The translations under genes were made by a program, and so were the position numbers. Positions 24,776 through 35,313 of a stretch of DNA of 47,066 nt are shown piece after piece. Origin of the DNA: Perkinsus olseni. Taxonomy: Eukaryota; Perkinsozoa; Perkinsida; Perkinsidae. Location of the stretch: the NCBI GenBank assembly GCA_013115135.1, contig JABANP010000420.1, forward strand, positions 1 to 47,066, written 5' to 3'. The notes beneath the pieces were generated by a model. That model searched no databases. It had not been told where the DNA came from and saw only the letters and a program-made list of their open reading frames with translations. How positions within the stretch are numbered: the stretch's first letter is position 1; every line of letters begins with the position of its first letter.

Positions 24776-25213
24776 TTATTGACGGTCACAGCCCCAAGTC
24801 CCACGAAACGTTTGTAAAGGCTTGCCTTCGACGTTGATCCAGTAGCTATCATAACCCAGTCGGAGGGACGTCAGATCTGATTCTTGAAGCCTGAAGGTGC
24901 TACCGCAATACTCGTTGTGAGCGTATATGATATCTATAAGAAGGAAGGGGTCCGTCAGGTAAGCGCCTTTGCTAGCGTCATAACGTTATGTGATATGTGG
25001 TTCACGAGTCTGGAAGAAGAACTGATTTGAGATACCGCATCTAGTTAGTATTTGGACCCTCATTGCGCCAGGCTCGGACTCGATGTCGAACATATCGAGG
25101 CCGATACAGCCACCTTGAAACAGAACCCTCGTAAACTGGGCATCAGCGTCCGCACCGAATTGTACGGTAGACAAACCCAAGAAGAGAGTGTAGATGATGG
25201 AGCGGGTCCACAT
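24776..25213 (-). pseudogene. Secreted protein, family D, broken by one stop codon
   Basis: Starts with a signal peptide (MWTRSIIYTLFLGLSTVQFG, cleavage near ADADA) and is co-linear with the intact gene at 31807-32244: the total length is the same 146 codons including stop. Codon 76 is TAA where the sister has TAT; after it the frame stays open to GCDRQ and a natural stop at 24776-24778. Conserved features include CIGxDMFDIESEPGAM, three to four cysteines and LRLGYDSYW. A single nonsense change in an otherwise open frame suggests recent loss, or a sequencing error. Confidence 0.8.
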
Positions 25214-26550
25214 ATGAGAGGTTCTGTGGCAGAAGGGAAAAGGTAACCTATACTGAACAGCGCCGGGTGTGCACTATGCGCAGTGTGGCAACACGATTTG
25301 AGGCGGGGTTCAAAGGAATTCAACAATCTCAAGGGGATTTAAGCGATAACACGGTCTATAGCTTACTAACCTAAGCTTCGTGTGGCACGGATAATCATGC
25401 ACGCAAGTACACAGCGCATGATAAGGTCAGATGGATATCTGAGACTAATGTATCAGTAAAGCCTTAACTGTAAAAGAGCAGTGCGCTTGTAGCACGCATG
25501 AGCACATCTCAGCCTGATAGGCCCATGCGTGTAAGGCTCCCACTCGCACTTTAATGACAACATAGTGACGAGTATAGTGTACAATATGTAACAGCGACAG
25601 CTTGGTTCAGTACTATTCCGCTGTTAGACTATCCTCGCTGCACTTACCTTCACTGCTACCGTGTATCATTAGTCCCAGGTTATAGTCTGGGCGTTGCACT
25701 CGCGATCTATATTGAGCTTAGCTTAGTAAGCTGCAGGTCAAATTATTGCTTCGCCCCTCTAGGGTCTAGCTTTTAACCACTCTTCGAGCCCCGCCCCAAA
25801 TAGCCATACTGCACTGAGTTGAAGCGCACACTGTAAGCGGAGCGGTCGGCGCGGACGACTCCCCAGCATGATAATGAAGAGTAGATAATATTTGCTGCAG
25901 ATTGGCTGCAGCTGCGCCGCAGCTGGTGACCGCTCAGGGGTCGTCAGCGTAATAATGGTGGGCCGATTGAACTTTACTGAAGGAATCCTCCCTATGGGGT
26001 GCAGTACAGGTCTCAAGGGCCTCACCCAATATCTGCACCTTTTCCCGGGCAAATGAAATGTTTTTTCGTTTGATTTAAAAGGGCCTGGAAAACCGAATTA
26101 TGTTTGTGGTCAAGTGAGCTTTGTCATCCCTCGCGCCCCTTAGTACGTTCCGTCAACACGTCGTCGAAACTGATCCATTGGTCAGCTGATTAGCTAAAAT
26201 AGTAAGAAGATTGATCTTGCACTCTCATTAATTTTTGGTGATAGTTTGATCAATACCCGAACTCTTCATGGAATTCCTCGACCTACAGGCGGCAGTTTCG
26301 CCTGACTCTCAGCTGACTCAGCTGAGCTGAGTCAACTGATCCGCAACTCCTCCATTGACGTTCACTGGGCTCGCTCGTCGACTTCGTAGTGGGGAACAAC
26401 TCCCAGCTAACTATCTATGATGCCCCACTCGAAAGAAACCCAACCATCACAGCCAGTAGGGTGACGCAACCGTCGTGACCATGCACCGCATTATCATTCA
26501 CGAGTAATTATTCGTCTTCTGCATGTTCCTTTCACCATAGAACCGGCAAC
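25214..26550. other. Spacer: rest of block copy 1, then unique sequence
   Basis: 25214-26050 continues the duplicated block; its minus-strand frames are short and not kept open in the sister copy. 26050-26550 is unique and includes a dense palindromic patch of ctgactcagctgagctgagt type near 26310-26335. No gene supported. Confidence 0.5.
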
Positions 26551-27630
26551 GGGAGGAGAAACCCGGGAACTTCAGGGCACTCAGCAGAAATCTCCCGACT
26601 ATTCCAAGTTCAACCTGATCACCTGGCCTAGGCCGGCAGCTGGGAATGACGATCTCCGTTCCCCAGGCGAGCAGGTCTCGGGCGAGGGGTTTGCGCAAGA
26701 GTTGGGAACTTCCCAATGGGAAGAGCCTACAAGCATTTCGATGTTCCACTAAATTATTTATGTGTGGGGGCTGAATATCATAGCGACCGAGCATCCATTC
26801 ACTTTCACGCTTGCACGGCGGGCTCGAGGAGACATCGTTGGCGTAGGATTGGCCGGCTCTTGCGCGATCCCCGGATTGCGGTAAACTCCCGCCCAACCCG
26901 TAGTTATGTCGGGGAATCCCCGGGGGGATACACATACTGTTGCAAATCCGACACTCACCCCTACCTTACCCAAGGGCACGGTGCCCTGGGCACCCAGCTT
27001 TCCCTCGTGATCCCACGAAACACGAGTGAGAGACCACTTACTTAACCAGAAGCAGTCACCAGGTGACGATGATGCAGGTCCTGCATCATTATTATCACGG
27101 GTATGGACCCTACATGACGACTCTCACGAGTTGGATAGGTCTAATGTATCTGGGGTCGACATACTTCGTGATGCAGGTCAGGAGACCCCATGTTCATGTG
27201 GAGCACAGGCCGCTGCCGGGAAATCCTTCTTAATTGAACATTTGGGGGCCGTGTTTAGGTCCCTAGGGGGCCCTGCGCCTGGGAGCTACCCACTCTCCAT
27301 TCTGTTAGAGAAACGCAAATCTTTCTGCTTGATGACTTTAAATTCAATAATCGCCAAGTAGGGTTCTCTATTACCGACTGTTCGTGCTTTTTCGAGAACA
27401 AGCAGCCCTCCACAATTCCCTTGCCGAAATCATCTTGTCGTTGCGTCTCAATCTACAACGAGGACGCTCCAGTGTGCATCACAGTTCCCAGTCGCTTCGG
27501 TTGTCGCGATCTCTCTCACGAGGAGAATAATATCTTAAACCGGCTCAACCTAAGTACGCCCATCAGTCAAGAGAGAAGGCAAGACCTGCCTGCGTGCGGA
27601 CGGTGCTTCGCTACGTTTGTGCTCGCGTAA
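26550..27630 (+). pseudogene. Remnant of a Rep-like gene (HUH endonuclease plus SF3-type helicase motifs)
   Basis: Motifs of CRESS-DNA replication initiators occur in order with near-normal spacing but in three frame segments. Motif I-like FNLITWP lies at 26609-26629 (frame 2). The HUH motif HFH is at 26800-26808 and motif III YCCK at 26935-26946, 45 codons apart in one open frame. A Walker A match AQAAAGKS lies at 27203-27226 (frame 2). Walker B LLDD is at 27325-27336, followed about 49 residues later by a motif-C-like VCITV (frame 1, stop at 27628-27630). Stops at 26750 and 27256 separate the frames, so it is broken or has introns I cannot place. Rep proteins nick and join circular DNA and unwind it. 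This looks like an old integrated copy from a CRESS virus, or a related plasmid or transposon. No capsid gene or origin hairpin was found nearby. Confidence 0.55.
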
Positions 27631-28003
27631 CTGTTGCTCTACAACGTTTTTGCCTAGTGAAATGATAAGTCGTCTGTATTCCGTAGCATTAGCAATCTGT
27701 AGTTCATTGATAGTATTGTATGCCCTTTGCGTGAGTATCAGAGTTGTTGAGTTGAAGAGCGCTACATTGAGGTCGTCAGTAGCAGTTCATTTCTTCTGCG
27801 CATGCGAACTTCAACAGGTGACTCTCCGTCGGAGAGTCTCCGACAGTGCGCGCTCAAGTGTTACTACTGTCAGTTGCAAAAGTGGGAAACGTCGGAAGGA
27901 AAACTTCGTCTGGATACTTGCGCGTGTGGTATCTCGAACCCCCTCAGAGGGGGCCCCTCTCCCCCATACACTGTTGATACAAGCTAGGCCACGAGATTCG
28001 CCA

Positions 28004-28034
<31 letters not shown>

Positions 28035-28109
28035 ACATTTCGTGGGGGGGGGGATAAGGCCTCATGAGTCAACTATTTTGCAATACACTGGCGTTTACAA
28101 TCCTTTCCT
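27631..28109 (+). other. Spacer with a weak signal-like frame
   Basis: A frame from ATG 27662 begins MISRLYSVALAICSSLIVLYAL, hydrophobic enough for a signal peptide or membrane anchor, and runs to about 28057 without motifs. It starts immediately after the Rep-like remnant. I do not see enough to call a gene; the last part is low-complexity DNA. Confidence 0.35.
28006..28053. repeat. CA microsatellite followed by a G10 run
   Basis: About 14 CA dinucleotides (28006-28034) and, ten bases later, ten consecutive G (28044-28053). Both are mutation-prone and will vary in length among isolates. Confidence 0.97.
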
Positions 28110-28916
28110 GGGTAGGTATGCGTATCCTGAGTTCGGACTCACTGAGGTGAGCTTACTCAAGGCGAGAGTTGGACTTGTGAGTTGAATAAAGGCCTGAGAT
28201 GGCGCATCTGAGCTTGAGTCACCGACTCTGATACACATGGTTGAGTTATGAGTCTGAGCAGCTGAGTGTGAGCAAACGGCTTGAGTCGTGAGTCTGATCC
28301 TGATCAACTGAGTCGACTCACGGATCGAATCAAGCTCATGATTCAGTAGGCTGATTCGTGAGTGAGTGCTCAAGTGCTTGAGTTGTAGCTCTTGAGTCAG
28401 ATTCACTGGGCTGAGTCGTGAGTAAGAGCCATGATGTTTGAGACACTGACTCACGAATCAGCCCCCCTCAGAGTCAACTCACCCGTCTAACGTTGAGTGT
28501 GAGTCAGATCCTGACTCACCGACTGACTCAACCCCGTTTCACAGCCAATTTTGGTACCGAGGGTGTTCCGTGGCGGAACAACCCTGAGCTTGAGTCAGTG
28601 AGCTGATTGAGTAGGTTGCGCGCGCCCGAATATAGGCTATATTATATAGCTGCAACATTTTAGCGTATAGCACTATGTTACTTGAGCCGCCACGGTAGGG
28701 CGTTGTATATGCCGTGTGATACGGCCCGTATCGATACACCCCACAGTGTGCGGTGACACACACTGTCAGCCTATTGCGCTAAACAAGCGTAGTTTAACGG
28801 AAATACGTCCGAGAAAAAATGTTACACCGAATAATATACCCAAATCCTAGACGGGATAGTATCCTGGGGATCCGCAGAGCCCGAATTACCGACTGGACTT
28901 CGACAGGACGAGCTTC

Positions 28917-28990
28917 GAAGTTTTGGTGTAGCGGTAGAATCCTCGGACAACATCCGGAAGGTTCCCGGTTCGATCCGGGTTTGCAGTTTC
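28917..28990 (+). other. tRNA-like stretch 1 in the 1.27-kb element
   Basis: A perfect A-box match (TGGTGTAGCGG, 28924-28934) and a B-box match (GTTCGATCC, 28968-28976) have normal spacing, with an anticodon-arm-like TCGGA/TCCGG stem between them. The T-loop is one base short and the acceptor arms do not pair, so a functional tRNA is unlikely. Confidence 0.5.
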
Positions 28991-29060
28991 TCCGCATTTA
29001 ATTCTGTGGAGTACCCGAGACGCGTCAAGTCAAATTGGCGATAGAATAATTCTATTAGAA

Positions 29061-29110
29061 CTGCTGCTACCGGGATTCGAACTCGGACCACGGGTGATTC
29101 TGACTCATCA
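29061..29110 (-). other. tRNA-like stretch 2 (3-prime half) in the 1.27-kb element
   Basis: On the minus strand GAGTTCGAATCCCGG gives a T-arm with four of five pairs, preceded by an anticodon-arm-like region and followed by TAGCAGCA. No partner 5-prime acceptor arm is found, so this is a tRNA fragment. Confidence 0.45.
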
Positions 29111-29934
29111 ACTCAGCGACTCAAACTTAACGCAAAACTTGATTCAACTCAAGGTCGTGAGCAAGAATCAGTGGATCTGGCGGAGAATCATTGCGATGAG
29201 TCTCTAGTTGATCTAGTGGCTCAGATATCGACTCAGATTTGCCCTTGATTTCGTGAATCTGAGCCGGGGCAACTGAGCTTGAGTAGAAAATCAGCCAATT
29301 TTGTGATCAGCTCAAGTTGTGAGTCGAGAGGCTGAGTATTTACTCAGACTCACCCTATAAATCAGGATACGCATACCTACCCTTTCAGGCCGCTTTCAGG
29401 CGGGAGTGAACGACCGAAATCTTCGAACCGTTCGACCCGAACCCGTTCGACCCGTGTAGGCGTTTTCCGAATGGAGGTCCCATCATGGGACCAGTTGTTC
29501 ATGCATCTGATCATTATTGAGCTCATAGTACAGTGAGTTCCATTCTGATATGCAAATCCGATTGGCGAATCGCGTTTCACCTCTAAATCTCTCAAAATCG
29601 AAATCGATGATACGCTCTCTAAATCGATGATACGGTCAATGAAACGGCTGATCGATATATCAGTGAATTTCTCTCTTCAATATGCGTAAGCAGTCAAATT
29701 TTGACCTATAAAATCTTTGTACCAACGTTCCATTTTCATATCGAAACTGACGCACCGTAGAGAATAATATCCTTTTCTGTAGGCTAGCCTCCTGTAGAAT
29801 ATTCTCGTCTGATGACCTCCACTCGCGAACCTAACATCCTCAAGCGCCGCGCTCGGTAAAAAAACTACAGCTCTTTTGGGGATTCGATTACGTGTTACCG
29901 GTATGAAACGCCCACGGCGGCATCAGAATCTGTT

Positions 29935-30515
29935 GTAGCATCTTGGGGCTCAAGCACAGTCCTTCCCAGTGACAACTCGGTATCCGTTGGAGAATCAGAG
30001 TCATTCATTAGGGCTTGTCCGTTGATACGACGGACAAGATGGTCACTCGAAGGAACGAGAAGCAGAGCAGAGCAAACGGGAAAAATCGGAGAATTACTGC
30101 AAAGACGAATGGCTACTCACTTACTAGCGCACATAGTCACAACAGCAGATAATCGCATCAAATTTCCAGTGCTCGGACTAGCAGTTTCAGACTCGGCAAC
30201 ATGGCGTTGCAGACTCGCGAAAGCTTGCTCGCCCGCAATAGATCAGCTATGTACTCGCGTACCCCTATTAGCTGCGGGGCACTCGCGAATCACTCATCAT
30301 TGATTTCGGTCAGACTTATTGACTAGTATGGCATCATCATCAGATATTATCATCCTCATTTCCTAATCAACTACTATCATCATCAGAGTGCAGCTTTGGT
30401 TATTCTATCGCTGGTCCAGTTGCTCATCCCCTACTTAGATATATTATCAGTTGAAGATACCTGCATCAGATCCGAGAGTGTTACGCTATTGAGTCATCGT
30501 GGTTGCTAACAACAG
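29935..30515. other. Segment present only in block copy 2
   Basis: The sister block has only ~110 bases at this point. The extra DNA holds a 93-codon frame (30022-30303) without motifs, and an AT-rich stretch of atcatc repeats (30295-30380). No gene supported. Confidence 0.45.
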
Positions 30516-30628
30516 TATATCAAGGCCTGCTGATTACTAGCACCGGTTGGGACGGTCCGAGAATCGAGTAACGGAAACGGTCAGTTTCCGATACTCGATA
30601 GCGCCAGTGTAAAAAATCTTTTTGAGAA

Positions 30629-30988
30629 TTGTGTCGCTCTGGCGCTCAGCCTTCAACCAACTTGGGCTTGACGATACTTGGCGAGAATGCCCATTATCGA
30701 GCAGCAGATACTCGCGAATGCGCGAGAACTCTTGAGTCGAGAATCAACGATCACTCGCAATGCGAGGCTGGTTCGGACGAGCGGGGTGCCACCCATCTAT
30801 ATGTGAGGGTGGTTAACGAAGGCTACCAGCCCCTTGCTTTCTTGAGCGGTTTGCAAACTCTGCATCGCACGCCAGCGGAGAACCCGAGTCATCAAAAGTT
30901 GGAGACCTTGTATCGAGCTCTCCGACTTGTGGAGGCCTCCGATTCTTCGCTCACTGAAGGCACCGCCTCTATAATAGAGGCTCTATAA
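30629..30988 (+). CDS. Possible small protein, unknown, interrupted in the sister block
   Basis: A 119-codon frame that ends with EGYQPLAFLSGLQTL and a charged helical C-terminus, finishing TASIIEAL. There is no clear ATG at the start, so an upstream exon or another start is needed. In block copy 1 the same sequence is split by the 967-bp element and by a one-base insertion in an A run (24085 region), so only this copy is open. It may be the last exon of a gene, or a chance frame. Confidence 0.4.
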   Translation: MCRSGAQPSTNLGLTILGENAHYRAADTRECARTLESRINDHSQCEAGSDERGATHLYVRVVNEGYQPLAFLSGLQTLHRTPAENPSHQKLETLYRALRLVEASDSSLTEGTASIIEAL

Positions 30989-31806
30989 CCGGCGCATATG
31001 ATATGCGGCATATCAATGTCTGAATGTTGAGTGATAGGGTGGGACGAAGTTACTGGTTGGTTGTCATTCATGGGTTGTCGGCGACTTGGTCAGAGTGGCT
31101 CTGTAGCTCTGCCATAAATAACGAAAATGATTGAATCGCCACCCGGTGAAGAAAGCGGCAGCGCCCCGAATTTTGTACGATGACTCACCGTACCCGAACA
31201 CGTCGTCGACGAGTCACTACTAGGCTCAGTCTATTGCTGAATCGGCACTCTATTCCATCAGATGGAAAATCAGCGACTCTACCCGCTCACCTCGCGCTCT
31301 GAGTTCTTGGATTGAGTCGAATCATTCGACCCGGATGCAGAAACGTCGTTCTCGTTTCCGAAGCGAGGTGTCAGCAGTCGGCTAAGATTACGAGGGTCCT
31401 CTTCCGTGAACCGAGTCGGCTCAACCGACTGGGCCTCCAGGTTCGGCCGCTATCATCGGTGCCCACTACTGATGATTCACACTCGTAGCGCAACACAAAC
31501 TAACCTCTCTGAATGATGAGTTCTTATAGCTCATCATCTCGAATAATACGAGAAAACGCGACCTAGGTCTCGTAATAGTGACTTTTCTGACTCACTCTGC
31601 CAGAAACTGGGGTCCTAGAGCGGTGGGGCAGACATTGCTGTTCACCTTAGACGTCCCTTGGTGGGACCCTCTCCGGCACAAGTTCTTTCGAGGAACTTGA
31701 AAAGAAAAGCGACCAGAAAAGAAATAAGCCGAACTGCATCATGACAATGCCTCCCGATGGATTCATTGGCTGGTCCAAAGAATCGCATTTAACGCCATCA
31801 ACAGAA

Positions 31807-32244
31807 TTATTCTTGACGGTCGCAGCTCCGAGTTCCACGAGACATTCGTAAAGATTTGCCTCCGACGGTAACCCAGTAGCTATTATAACCCAGTCGGAGG
31901 GAAAGCAGATCTGATTCTTCGAGCCTGTAATATCTACCGCAATCTTTGTTGTGAACCCTTTTGTGAGGGTCAAGAAAGGAATTGTCGATCACGTAGGCGC
32001 CTTCGCTCGCGTTATAACGATATATAGGATATGGCTGCTGGGACTGGAAGGACGTCCAATAAAATCCGCCGCATCTAGTTAGTAGTCGGACGTGCATTGC
32101 ACCAGGCTCGGACTCGATGTCAAACATATCGAAGCCGATACAGCCACCAATCCGGTCAATCGTCGAGAACTGAGCATCAGCGTCTGCACCAAACTGCACG
32201 GACATAACCAAGAAGAGAGTGTAGATGATGGAGCAAGTCCACAT
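31807..32244 (-). CDS. Secreted protein, family D
   Basis: 145 residues in one exon on the minus strand. The N-terminus (MWTCSIIYTLFLVMSVQFG) is a signal peptide, with cleavage likely near ADADA. The mature part has four cysteines (GGCIG, TRCGG, KDCGR, RSCDRQ) and one sequon (NAS), with short aromatic-rich segments, consistent with a small disulfide-bonded extracellular domain. The family is not recognised. The sister at 24776-25213 is co-linear and identical in total length but has one internal stop. The short size, cysteine pairs and duplication resemble secreted effector-like families of parasitic protists, which is inference only. Confidence 0.78.
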   Translation of the reverse strand: MWTCSIIYTLFLVMSVQFGADADAQFSTIDRIGGCIGFDMFDIESEPGAMHVRLLTRCGGFYWTSFQSQQPYPIYRYNASEGAYVIDNSFLDPHKRVHNKDCGRYYRLEESDLLSLRLGYNSYWVTVGGKSLRMSRGTRSCDRQE

Positions 32245-32501
32245 GTCAGAGCCTCTGTTGCAGAAAGAGAGAAGGTAACCTACACAGAGCAGCTTGAGGT
32301 GTGCACTATAACTCAGGACAGTGTGGCTACTGGAGACGGGGCTGAAAGGGAGTTACGACAATCCTGACAATCCGGATTTAAACGATAACATGGTCTATAG
32401 CTTGCTAACCTGAGCTTTGTGTGACACGTAGAATCATGCACGCGAGTACAAAGCGCATGACGGGGTCAGACGGATATCTGAGGCAAATGATACGCAACAG
32501 C
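32245..32501. other. Upstream region of the family D gene
   Basis: Matches the upstream region of the broken sister (25214-25460). No coding frame; presumed promoter. Confidence 0.5.
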
Positions 32502-33103
32502 AGTAAAGGAGCATGTTGTGCCGTTCGGGTGTATCGGGTCGCCCGACTCGAGTGACATAGGACGCAACACACAGGGAAAGGTGTGCTAAGCCATCTAGTA
32601 GATGGCATCTACACCCATTTACAGCCTTGTATTTCATGCTGGAAGTGTCTCGCCTCGAGCACAGCGGTGCGAAGCGCATCAGAGCAGTACGATAGCAGCA
32701 CGCATGAGCACATCTCAGCCCGCTATGCCCGTCATGGACAGTCAATGCGTCACGCATTATGCTAAGGCTCACGCTTACCCTATAGTGACAACATAGTGAC
32801 GAACGTAGTGTACGCTATGTAACAGCTACAGCCTGGTTCCGAACTATAATAGTACTACTATTCAGCTGTGCCGATTATCACTGCACTTACCTTTACGGTA
32901 AAGACTGATGATGCGCAGTGGTGGTAAAGGCTTGATGCGCTTCGCTCAGCTGTGCTCGAGACGAGACACTTCCATCATCGAATCCATGGATTTAGATGGC
33001 TTTAGATGACTTAGTACATCTCTTACTATGTGTTGAGTCCTATGTCACCTGATACACCCGAATGGCACAACAAGGCTTTACCGCTACTACGCATCATCAG
33101 TCT
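32502..33103. repeat. Large imperfect inverted duplication
   Basis: Sequence from about 32510 to 32690 recurs in inverted orientation at about 32927-33081; paired landmarks are ggaagtgtctcgcctcgagc and its complement near 32955. The second piece is itself bounded by 33-base inverted arms (32902-32934 and 33071-33103, four mismatches). Neither piece is present at the same place in block copy 1. Confidence 0.8.
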
Positions 33104-33580
33104 CAGATGATATTATGCGCTTTGCACTCGGGCGCAATGCACCCGGTGCATGAGTACACGTGCAACACAGACCTTAGCTCAGCTCATTAAGCTGTAGACC
33201 ACATTGTTGCTTAGCTCCCCTCGAATCCAATTTTACCTTTCTTAGAGTCCCATCTCAAATAGCCACACTGTACTGAGTAATAGTGCACACTGTAAGCGGA
33301 GCGGTCCTCACTGACGACTCATCAGCATTATAATGCCACGATAATGCAAAGGCTTTGCAGCAAAGCAGATTGGCCTTCCTATGGGGTATAGTGCGCAGCT
33401 GCAGCACGCGCGAGCACAGCTCAGCCCGCTATGTCCATGCGTATAAGCAGAGCGGTGACCGCTTAGGGGTCGTCAGCGTAATAATGGTAGGCAGATTGAG
33501 CTTTGCTGAAGGAATCCCTTCCTATGGGGGTGCAGTACAGGTCTCGAGGACCTCAGTGAGGTCACCTCACCCAATACCTA

Positions 33581-35313
33581 GAACTCTCAAACCTCGACTC
33601 CCTCCACAACAATAACGTCACCAATAAGTGATCTCCCACCTCCGTATCGCTTGATCGTACGGCATCATTCGCAGAAGGGAGCGAGGGGCAGAGAAGATCA
33701 GATTTAGTCTCAAATAGGGCTAGTATAGCCGCTAGGAGAAAGTTTCTTCGTTTGTTCGTTAAACCTTCCATCTCGCTTGTCGTAGATTTCGGACTTTACC
33801 GTTCTGACGGTATGAGTCGCCGCAATATAGCGAGTTGCGTTAATAAAATGGACCTAAACCAGTCGTGGGACACGACTCGAGGCAGTGTCGTTGAAGTTGA
33901 GGACTAAACTTCCAACCCTAAGGGTTAAACCCTTGACCGCAACGAGAGTGTCTCTCAGAATCCCTCGCGCAAGTGCCTTCGCGACAGTGCCTCTGGCAGA
34001 GCCTCTGCCGCAGAGGCTCTCTGCGGTCGTGATGAACAGCATGGCACGATTGAGCGTCATATGTTTCACGAGAAAATTCAATTTTTTCGTGAAACTCTTT
34101 TTTACAATTTTTAAAACTGTAATATTATCGATTTAGTGCACAGCAGCAACGAAATAACTAAGTCTGGCACGGCGGGTTCAGCTATAGCACCCAGGGTGGC
34201 AGGGACGCTAGGCGGGACGGTCCCACTGGGACCTCGATCAACCTCCAAAAGAGCAAACCAAACAGATATTTTGAGACGAGTAACTCATGACCACCTTGGA
34301 CATCATGAGCCATCAACTGATCACCACCAACTCATCATGAGTTGGAGCCTCCAACTTGGACGACTGTATGCGTTTCCAGATCGACCGGCGAGGATGCCAG
34401 ATCAGGCAGCCGCCCATGTATACCGGGTCAGCCGGGCCGTTTCGCTGCCTTTTTTACGAAATTCCCCTCAGTAACCGTTGGCGCCTCAGCAATTTGACCT
34501 AAGCTTAAAACCCCACCCGAGTTGGACCACCTCGGAACTCTCACAACTTCTAAGTTAAAAGCCTGGTCTTTGCTACTATCGCTAGGAGACAGGTAGATTG
34601 TGCGTTTACACAATCAAAAATTCCCAGTAGACCTTGCTACCTACTAAGCTGCACTTCGTAACTCGGTGTGCCTTCACCACAATAGAGACTGTCCAAAAGC
34701 CGAAGGCAACACATCACGGCACCGATTGAGGCCTCCAATGTTACGAGAGACATGCCACCGCCGAGGGACACTAGCCCGAGAACCTGCGTTCATTTATGCG
34801 CGGCAACGATGGTGTTGGATTAGTGCCGTTAACAACGTCCTCAGATCCCTAGCATTGACGAGATCATTGTAGTAGGTCTGGTACACTTGTTCATATCTCT
34901 TTCATGATAGATCGGTTTCGTAATCCGCTCAAGCATATTCCGATGTGCCGGACATAGTCGAGCGGAGCTAGTGCAAAGTGTCTCTGCGAATGCGTACCTG
35001 CTCGAGCTAGGCTAAGGAGTTCGCACCGATTTCGAGCGGTTCGTTGACAACGATTCGTTCCAACAGTGTTGGAATGCCCTGCATAATGGCTACTCTTGCG
35101 GCAAGAGTCTTGCCTTGGTCGCCTTCGCATCGAGGAATGTGCTGTCCCCAACCAGGGGCAGAGCCAACGAGTTCGACGAACTACGAACTCAGTTCGTAGT
35201 GTCGTCCACTGAACGGGGCCCGTTCAACGGACCCTCACCAGCGACACATCGCTGAGTATCCGACTCCAGTGACGATTGACCTGTCCCAAACAGGCTTTTC
35301 CTCTTCGTGTCGT
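33581..35313. other. Spacer before the GH18-like cluster
   Basis: No gene supported. The longest frame (34136-34474, 112 codons) has no motif and covers a perfect hairpin (34327-34345). An AT-rich tract lies at 34075-34135. From about 34610 onward the sequence matches 42745-43130, the upstream region of the other full GH18-like gene, so promoter elements were duplicated with the gene. Another perfect hairpin lies at 35180-35200. Confidence 0.55.

Larger units (their letters stand above)
22210..26050. repeat. Diverged duplicate block, copy 1
   Basis: Matches 29475-33580 in the same order and orientation, with insertions and deletions on both sides. Landmarks: tcatattgaaactg/gacgcaccgtagagaataat near 22480 and 29745, the ccttcaaccaact stretch near 22870 and 30650, gaaggctaccagcccc near 24010 and 30820, the minus-strand secreted-protein gene, and gaggtc/ctcacccaat near 26020 and 33565. 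Copy 1 alone carries the element at 23021-23987. Confidence 0.88.
28110..29382. mobile_element. 1.27-kb inverted-repeat element with TGAGTC-rich subterminal regions
   Basis: GGGTAGGTATGCGTATCCTG at 28110 is repeated in perfect inverted orientation ending at 29382 (21 bp identical). Inside both ends are dozens of copies of TGAGTC/GACTCA and close variants (28130-28620 and 29090-29350). Such clustered short motifs are what DNA transposons use as subterminal transposase-binding sites. No transposase frame is present. A target duplication is unclear; CCTTTC occurs at both edges but not in perfect register. The middle carries two tRNA-like stretches. Probably a non-autonomous DNA transposon. Confidence 0.75.
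29475..33580. repeat. Diverged duplicate block, copy 2
   Basis: Second copy of 22210-26050. It lacks the 967-bp element but has extra segments of its own: about 29935-30515, about 31192-31467, and the inverted-duplication pieces at about 32502-32690 and 32902-33103. Confidence 0.88.

Noticed and set aside
26498..26935. 145-codon minus-strand open frame over the Rep-like region
   Set aside because: It has no motif, whereas the plus strand carries ordered Rep motifs; I take it as a shadow.
28917..28990. Functional tRNA gene
   Set aside because: Acceptor arms do not pair and the T-loop is one base short.
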